DNA from: Laetiporus sulphureus 93-53 | Taxonomy: Eukaryota > Basidiomycota > Agaricomycetes > Polyporales > Laetiporaceae | Length of the DNA: 64,000 nucleotides | Direction of reading: 5' to 3' | Assembly (NCBI RefSeq): GCF_001632365.1 | Contig: NW_024468518.1 | Coordinates: forward strand, 786,199-850,198 | Shown: positions 58,085 through 64,000 of the stretch, piece by piece | Layout of the letters: every line of letters starts with the position of its first letter | How positions within the stretch are numbered: position 1 is the stretch's first letter | Notes under the pieces: generated by a model | Told to the model about the DNA's origin: nothing | The model's input: only the letters and a program-made list of their open reading frames with translations | The model's database searches: none | Program-made: the position numbers and the translations under genes

Positions 58085-59776
58085 TCACCCACCCCTCCAC
58101 CCACCCACCTTCCTCGCCACCTCCTCATACACCGCCCGTGCCGCACCCGGCCTCCTAGGCAACGGCTTCTCCTCGCACGCCTCCTGATACACCTCCGCAC
58201 ATCGTCGGACGTGCAACCTCTCCGGACGCGCAGGCGATGGCGTAAGCGGCACGGGCGAGAGCGCATCGAGGTCCAGGTGCGGAGAGAGGTACTCGCTGTT
58301 ATGTTGATGCTCGTTTGAATGCGGAGATAGTAGTTCAGCATCGTGACGGCGCCCACCCCGCGCCAGCGAGCTCAGGAACGGCGGCACGGGCGACGGCCCC
58401 GCATACCTCTCCAACACGTCCTCCTCCACTCCCGCATTCTCCTCCTTCCCCTCCACCTCCTTCGCCTTCCACCCCCACCCCCACCCCTCACTCTCCATCC
58501 TCCCGAGCACCGGCGGCACCGGCGACACCGCACTCCTGAACTCGCGCGCGCTCACTCTGCCTCGTCCCCTCCTCCCGAAAGGATTCGAGCTCCTGGTGGA
58601 CCGCCGCACGCCCTGCTGTCTTCGCACCGACGCCACCGAGTAAAGCGATGCCGCGTCATTGTCCGTGTCTTTGCCCTCTAGACTTGAACGTGCATGCGCG
58701 TACCCGCTCCGAAAAGAGCCCGCAACGCTCGCCGGCGCCGCCGCAGTCGGTGTCGATGCCCTCGAGCTCCCCGCGTCTCCCATCCCCACGCCCAATCCCC
58801 ACCGCCCACTCCTCAAGCTCCCAAACTCGCCCGCGTGCGCATCCTCCATCGTCGGTCGCCTTGATAGCGCCTCCCTCTCCCTTCCACGCTCAACACGCAG
58901 CCGTCTCCGCTCTCTCACGCACAGCGCGCCCGCAGCGAGGAGCACGGTGAGCACGAGCGCGAGTGGGACGGCGTACGCTGCGGTCGGCGCGGGCCGCGTG
59001 CTCAGTGCGGAGTTCGGGTCTGTGAGGGGATCGGTGGAGGAGGACGAGGTATTTTGGGAGAGGTTCGGGTAGGATGTTGGGGAGGATATTTTGGAGGAGG
59101 AGACGCCCAGAGGCGCGGCGGATGCAATCTTTGCAGGCGAGGACGCAGATGAGAGCAGGGCAGAGGCTGCGCAATTTCATCGTGCATGAGTCAGAGAATT
59201 GACAGAGAATAAGTGCGGATACGCACGTGTGAGCTGGAACGCAGGCGAGCACGCCGTCTTGCCTGAGGATGCCTGCATTCGGAGGACGAACTGAGAAGGC
59301 GAAGTCACGTTTGGGAGCGAGCTGCGCATATTTTCAGGCACAACAAAAATTCAAGCATGAAATCAGCACAGCGCTAGAAAGACGATCCCATAAGTGAACG
59401 ACGGGGATGCTCACACTTGTATAAGGCACGACCCTCCGTCCGACTGGACGTCTGGGTACACGCTCGCGCCGCAGTTCTGCCCGGTGTCCAGCGCATCCTG
59501 CCCATCCGAATCCTGGTTTTTAGCCTCGAGCGCCGTCTGCGCTTCCGAGCTTGCGTCGCAGAGGCTGAACGCTGGCTCCGCCCACGACTCGTCCGTTTCT
59601 GGCTCGGCACTCCACTCGCCGACGATCGTGTCCCCCGAGGCGTACACGTCCCCTGCAGACGGGCTTGTCCATACCACGCTCGTTGCGCGGGCGAGGTGGA
59701 GGACGGAGAGGCCGATTGTAGTGAGAACGGGTGTGTGGGGGTTGGAGGAGGGTGGTGGTGAACGGTGGCGGCGCAT
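58085..59776 (-). CDS. Kre9/Knh1-like domain single-pass membrane protein
   Basis: Predicted secretory-pathway or plasma-membrane protein. From ATG 59776 a leader (LTTIGLSVLHLARA) looks like a signal peptide. The next part, VVWTSPSAGDVYASGDTIVG and EWSA, matches the N-terminal strand pattern of the Ser/Thr-rich Kre9/Knh1-like domain family found in fungal cell-wall-related proteins. An intron with split Val codon joins SCLIQ to VSLPNVTSPSQFVLRMQASS and GKTACSPAFQLT, completing the domain. A second intron leads to a Ser/Thr-rich stalk, then one transmembrane segment AAYAVPLALVLTVLLAAGAL followed by RERRRLRVERGRERE. The cytosolic tail of about 270 residues is low complexity with GRRGRGR and PLPRRPGAAR, stop 58087-58085. 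Role in wall glucan assembly is inference only; the protein is not GPI-like because of the long tail. Confidence 0.7.
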
Positions 59777-60088
59777 TGTGTGAGTGGCCAAGGTTGCAGT
59801 GTAGTAACGAGTGAGTCTTTAACGAAGGAGAGGATGATGGTAGCGGGCCTGCCCTAGTAGTAGAGGATCGCCGTCTAGGCGAAGGAGGAAAGCGAATGGA
59901 GGCGAGGGATGGGAATGGACCGTGTTGGTGGTTGTGAGGATCATGCAGCGGCGATGCAATGGCACAGACAGTCAGATGCATGATTCCAGTCATTACTTTG
60001 AGAGCAGTCAGGAAACCGACCGCCGGTCGCATTCCCAACAATCGCATCTATCCTTCCTCCGGCTCATACCTCATTTCGCGCATCCCAC
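59777..60088. other. Short intergenic region
   Basis: About 310 bases between two - strand genes; presumably promoter of the Kre9-like gene and 3' UTR of the MED9-like gene. No gene seen. Confidence 0.45.
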
Positions 60089-60585
60089 TCACAAACCAGC
60101 GGGAGTCGACGCCGTCGAGTCCACCTCAAGCATGACGTGGTCCACTGCGGTCGATATCGACTCGACGTTCGCGGAAAACTCGAGCAGTTGCTGCCTGCAT
60201 CTGCATCAGCGCACCATCTATGCACACAATCAAGCACGTCCAGCGCACCGCTTCCTGTCCCGGAGTCTCTCCAGCATGTCGATCACCTCGTCCTGCTCCT
60301 CCAGAGAGAGCTCGCCCCCGGGCAGCGCATTCGCTGCCTCCTTTGCCTGGCGCAGGCTTTCCTTGTATTCGTTGGTCTATTGCATCCCATATACCGTATA
60401 AATTAAAACCCATGTAGAGAATGAGAGAACAGCGAATCGGTGACGAGTTTTGGGACGGGATTGTCGAAACGCACCGCCTGCACGAGAGCCTGCCTCGTCT
60501 GTGGTGTCGGCGCGATCTCCGACTGCTGGATAAGCTCGAGAACGGTTATGAGCTTGAGAAGGAGGTTCTCGTATTGAGAAGACAT
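60089..60585 (-). CDS. MED9: Probable Mediator complex subunit 9
   Basis: Small helical protein of about 114 residues that fits Med9, a middle-module subunit of the Mediator transcription coactivator. Start is ATG 60585 (MSSQYENLLLKLITVLELIQ, then TPQTRQALVQA). A GTGCGT...ATAG intron joins TNEYKESLRQAKEAANALPG and GELSLEEQDEVIDMLERLRD. A second intron splits an Arg codon (RDRKR) and leads to QQLLEFSANVESISTAVDHV and MLEVDSTASTPAGL, stop TGA 60091-60089. The two-helix layout, with the conserved LPGGELS.EEQ..VI..L..L..RK block before the C-terminal helix, is what I recall for fungal Med9. Other short coiled-coil proteins remain possible. Phase-perfect introns make the gene itself secure. Confidence 0.66.
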
Positions 60586-62356
60586 ATTGGCAGAGCCCCA
60601 GTAAGTATAATGCGCCGTTTGCGTAATGAACGTATGCGCACAGCGATACTTAGTATAGATTCGGCGAGCGGCTCAACGGGCGCTTCCTAAAACGCGTCGG
60701 TGGCTGCGCTGCTCTCACACGGGTGTCTCAATTCACTGGTTAGACCTTCACAGCTGGTTACAGTCTTATGTATTTAAAAAAAAAAGATAAATCGTTCGGA
60801 TCACGCTATGGTGTTTTTTTTGTGCCGTACTCTCTTTTTTTTTCGGTACGACGTTCCTTTGCACAGAGTACAATAATACTCCGAACAAGTCCTGGCTTCG
60901 AGTACGGTCATGCCATTCACCGCTACCTTCACCTTCGGCCTACGGTCTGTCCACAGGCAAGATCGAGCCATCTTCTCTTCTCTCGTCCCCGCAGCGCCAG
61001 AGCAAGTCCCCCCTGCTCATGCCTTGCCTCTGCTGACGTTCCGTTAGTGGCATACACGGACAAGGCCATCAACGTGACCATCCCTGTCGAACTTCCTGCC
61101 ACGGCGCATGTTGACAAAGCTTAAGGCCGTCGATGTGTCCATCCCGGACAAGGTCGCCTCAGTGAAGAACAGTGATCCAGCCATGGATGCTCCCATCCCG
61201 GACAAGTCTAGCACAGCACTCACCGCGCCCCTCACCCTGAGCCAACCAAGAGAGGGACGTATGCCTCCCGCGTTGCGAGGGGGCGGCCGTGACCAACCTC
61301 ACGGTCCTTCAGCGACGCTGGTGTTCCCATCGCTTGGGACCCCATAGCCTACAAGACATTCCTTCGGACCGCGATATCGTCGCTGAAGAGAAAATGGTCC
61401 AACCTTTTACCCTGCGCGGATCTGTTGTCTCGTTGTGCGAATCTGACCGTCAATTATCCGATGGTGTACTCACTGCAGGAGATTTCAATGGAACGCATAG
61501 ATTAAGCTGCTACGCAGCGTATAGCCAGGGAATCATGTGTCGGACATGGTTTACAAGGTGAATGCGACCGACTATTCGCCTGCCGTGAAACGCCTGCCGA
61601 GATCATGTTCTCTGCGATCCAGTTGTTGTGTTAAACCATCGTCTGCGACAGAGCTTCGCGTACTTAGTTGTTGAAACATCGTCCAGTCGGCCTTCCGCTT
61701 CTCGTCCCCGATCAGCTCGATTTAGGGCGAGCGGCATACGACTGGCACACGTCGCCTCGACAAGGCCAGCGTTGGACATGCGACGCGATTTCACAACCAG
61801 AAGCGCCAGCACGAAGACAGGGAGCAGCGACGTGAATCTTGCTGATGAAGGCCCCTAGACGCCTCAAAGGAGTAGTCCAAGACGACAGTAGTGGAGGGAC
61901 CGTTCGCATGACACAACTCCATGAGTGCAACGTCGAGAGTCACCAGCAGTCTTCTCTCCATGATCATCAATTGACGGAGATATCTTCGGACTCCCAGGAC
62001 CCTGAATTGTGTGAGATAGGTAGTGCTGGCCTAGCAAAACAACTGAGGATCGCATGTCCGACGCAGATATACTAGTATTGCCACGCAGGTGAGCGCTCAG
62101 GATGGCCATGACGACCGACGAGGGGGATGTGCGGCCCGTGCTGCTGGTTTGCAAGCGCCTGTCAGCCACGGCACGCCTGTGGCGTGAGAAAGTCTCACCG
62201 CGATAATTCGAGCTTCGTCCCCTTGGTCAGTGCGTCTCCTTTGCTCGGCTCGTCCTTATAGTATCCCGCTGGACGCCAGAATCGCCGACTCTCACCCAAG
62301 GTCTCCTTCATCGGCTGTACCAGACTGCTAGAACAGCTGGATCGCACAGTGTCCTA
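60586..62356. other. Gene-poor region with A/T tracts and a short repeat
   Basis: About 1.8 kb. It contains A- and T-runs at about 60774-60845 and two copies of CATCCCGGACAAG near 61140 and 61194. An ATG at 60910 opens MPFTATFTFGLRSVHRQDRA followed by a GTTAGT donor, but I could not find a convincing continuation. A short + strand segment near 62130-62180 reads LLVCKRLSATARLWREK and resembles the end of an F-box. None of this amounts to a supported gene. Confidence 0.4.
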
Positions 62357-64000
62357 ATGGCATCCGAGAATTGGAATCCCAATCCACTGCTGATGAACCT
62401 GGATTTTGAGGAGTTCCTGAAAACTGTGTCGTATAGAGTGAAACAAGAGTTGGCCCCTATGAGGTGGGCGTTATCAAATTTTCATCAGTTGGTCTCACTC
62501 TGACTCGTCTTGCTCCAGTGCACAGACGGTGAGCGATGCTGACCACTTTTCTGCTTTAAGCTAACCGCGATCCAAGGCATTACGAACAGAGAAATCATTC
62601 CGGAGCCTTATAGCTCTTCTTCGACAAGTTCAGAACTCGTTTCGTCCCGCGGTTCACCTGCCTCCTGAGATCTTAGGAGAGATATTCCAATATGCCTGCT
62701 CGTGGTGCTTCAGATATCATCTCGCTCAGCGTTGGACAGGTCTCAAGGAAATACTGCAATCTCTACGCAAAGTGTTGCACGTATGCCATCATTGGCGAAT
62801 GGTTGCTCATGGTGTGCCTGCCCTCTGGAATTGTTTGGACAATTCTTATTCACCGGTTGATCACATCTTCCTCGAACGCAGTCACGCCGGTGACCTTGCT
62901 GTCAGAATCGGAATTAGCTATGAGGACGGAGACTTTGAGCATTTTTTGCAGTCTCATTCCTTACGCTTGCGCGAGTTGCGCATGTGTATCTATCTTGAGA
63001 AGCCTTCTCCTAACTTCTACATCAACTTACACGGCTTCGTCGGTTGGACCTGAGTACCCGTTTCACCAGATCAACACCTTCTTTTGCGACTATGTTATTC
63101 GCTGCGTGTTCATCGTCCTTGGAGCAAATGCGACTTGAAGGAGGCCTCGATGGGATCCCACATTACCGTTTCGACAACCTGTCATATTTACAACTCTTCA
63201 ATGTCCGGGCATATGTAACAGAGTTCCTTGAACTACTGTCCAATTGTCCAAACCTGACCGATTTGCAGTTGTTCCATCCCAAAATATGTGAAGGCGGTGC
63301 AAATGACGATTACATCTTTTCGTTGCCCAATCTGCGCAGGTTACGCATCGAAATCCATCCGTCGGTTCTTGCTGCCTCCTTAATCTCAAAAATCCCCCTC
63401 AGCACCAGTGTAGCGACACAGATTTATGCCATCATGGATGATGTGCCGCAGGAATTCTTGGAAGCAATTTCCCAACTTCCGATCATGCAGGCAACAGCCA
63501 CAGTGGCGATCAGTTCGAAAGTCATCATCGCAGTCACTGATGTCTCCGGTATTCGTGGCCCCTGTAGCCTCATGCAGGCGCTACCTATGCAGCAGATCCG
63601 CGAGCTATGGGTATATGGGCCAGAGAATCACTCACGCGTCGATCATTGCCCTACATTACTTCCATTTCTGGTGAAACTAGAAGTTCTGGTCCTCTGTGAC
63701 ACTCTTCAACTGGATCAAGTATTGGATGCCCTGGCACCTCCCGGCAACATCAAAAGCCGTCCTGTTTGCCCCAAATTGCACACTGTCCGCATCATCATGA
63801 CGAAGAACCCATGGACCGCCCCTTCAGTCTTCCAGCGTGTGGCAGAACGCCAGCCGCAATTGCAATTGTCGCGATTTTCATGTCATTGGATACCAACATA
63901 CTCCGATTTTTTCCGTACCTCGTATGAATCTGAATATGGCCATCTTTTCCCGACGACAGAGCTCGACGTGAAGCTGTTGGATCACGACGGTCTCGCTCGT
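62357..64000 (+). CDS. F-box protein (copy 3), frameshifted and running off the window
   Basis: Third F-box paralogue, 3' end outside the window. From ATG 62357 (MASENWNPNPLLMNLDFEEF) an intron with a GTGGGC donor leads to RTEKSFRSLIALLRQVQNSF and the F-box VHLPPEILGEIFQYACSW ... LHVCHHWRMVAHGVPALW. Leu-rich repeats follow. At about 63011-63014 the frame breaks: upstream reads CIYLEKPSPN, while downstream the +2 frame continues as LRRLDLSTRFTRSTPSFATM without room for an intron. A one-base loss would explain it. After that the frame is open to the end, with YLQLFNVRAYVTEFLELLSN, NLRRLRIEIHPSVLAAS and IRELWVYGPENHSRVD, matching the other copies. Either a recent pseudogene or a sequencing error in the draft. 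Confidence 0.74.

Noticed and set aside
60910..61347. Possible gene starting MPFTATFTFGLRSVHRQDRA
   Set aside because: The start and a GTTAGT donor are attractive, and I vaguely recall basidiomycete proteins with a similar opening. No in-phase continuation with coding character was found.

Overview
The window is nuclear DNA from a filamentous basidiomycete, most likely an Agaricomycete mushroom or wood-decay fungus. The genes are eukaryotic and lie on both strands without operons. They are cut by many introns of about 45-70 bp with GT...AG ends and CTAAC/CTRAY-like branch sites. Several F-box/leucine-rich proteins of the kind expanded in mushrooms are present. A run of 790 N (55937-56726) shows this is a draft assembly. 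I saw no CRISPR array, bacterial-type element, rRNA, tRNA or intact transposon.

Layout. 398-5030 (+) is a heavily interrupted SPO22/ZIP4 meiosis gene. 6011-8317 (+) is the mitochondrial-type glutamyl-tRNA synthetase. 8425-14154 (-) is the N-recognin ubiquitin ligase UBR1, head to head with the TRAPP subunit TRS33/TRAPPC6 (14416-15339, +). 15736-18031 (-) is a MYND-finger protein and 18264-19688 (+) a family-25 glycosyltransferase. After a gene-poor stretch come a P-loop kinase of the uridine kinase/YFH7 type (22258-23120, +) and APC11 (23358-23778, -). A second gene-poor stretch is followed by a GH99/xylosidase-arabinosidase-like protein with a long proline-rich tail (25451-28191, +) and a C2H2 zinc-finger regulator with microexons (28629-30121, -). 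A small gene of unknown family follows (31284-31745, -).

32006-37795 holds three + strand genes: a two-bromodomain/BAH subunit of an RSC-type remodeller, COP9 signalosome subunit 7, and a probable HAUS1 augmin subunit. An intronless F-box gene (38551-40173, +), RGP1 (40667-43852, +) and a PSP1-domain protein (44897-47160, +) come next. A second F-box gene (49719-51239, -) lies beyond a 2.5 kb gene-poor stretch. 53095-55936 (-) holds two serine/proline-rich proteins of unknown function, the upstream one cut by the gap. A Kre9/Knh1-like single-pass membrane protein (58085-59776, -), a probable Mediator MED9 (60089-60585, -) and a third, apparently frameshifted F-box gene running off the end (62357-64000, +) complete the window.

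Most genes are conserved housekeeping functions: ubiquitin and cell-cycle control (UBR1, APC11, CSN7, F-box proteins), vesicle traffic (TRS33, RGP1), chromatin and transcription (RSC-type, MED9, C2H2), mitochondrial translation, and meiosis or mitosis (SPO22, HAUS1). They do not form a pathway cluster. I found no clearly new multi-gene system. The more unusual items are the GH99-like/proline-rich fusion, the 19- and 28-nt microexons in the zinc-finger gene, the unrecognised small gene at 31.3-31.7 kb, the Kre9-like membrane protein and the damaged F-box paralogues. Exon boundaries were read by eye from splice signals and protein continuity and are approximate unless stated.
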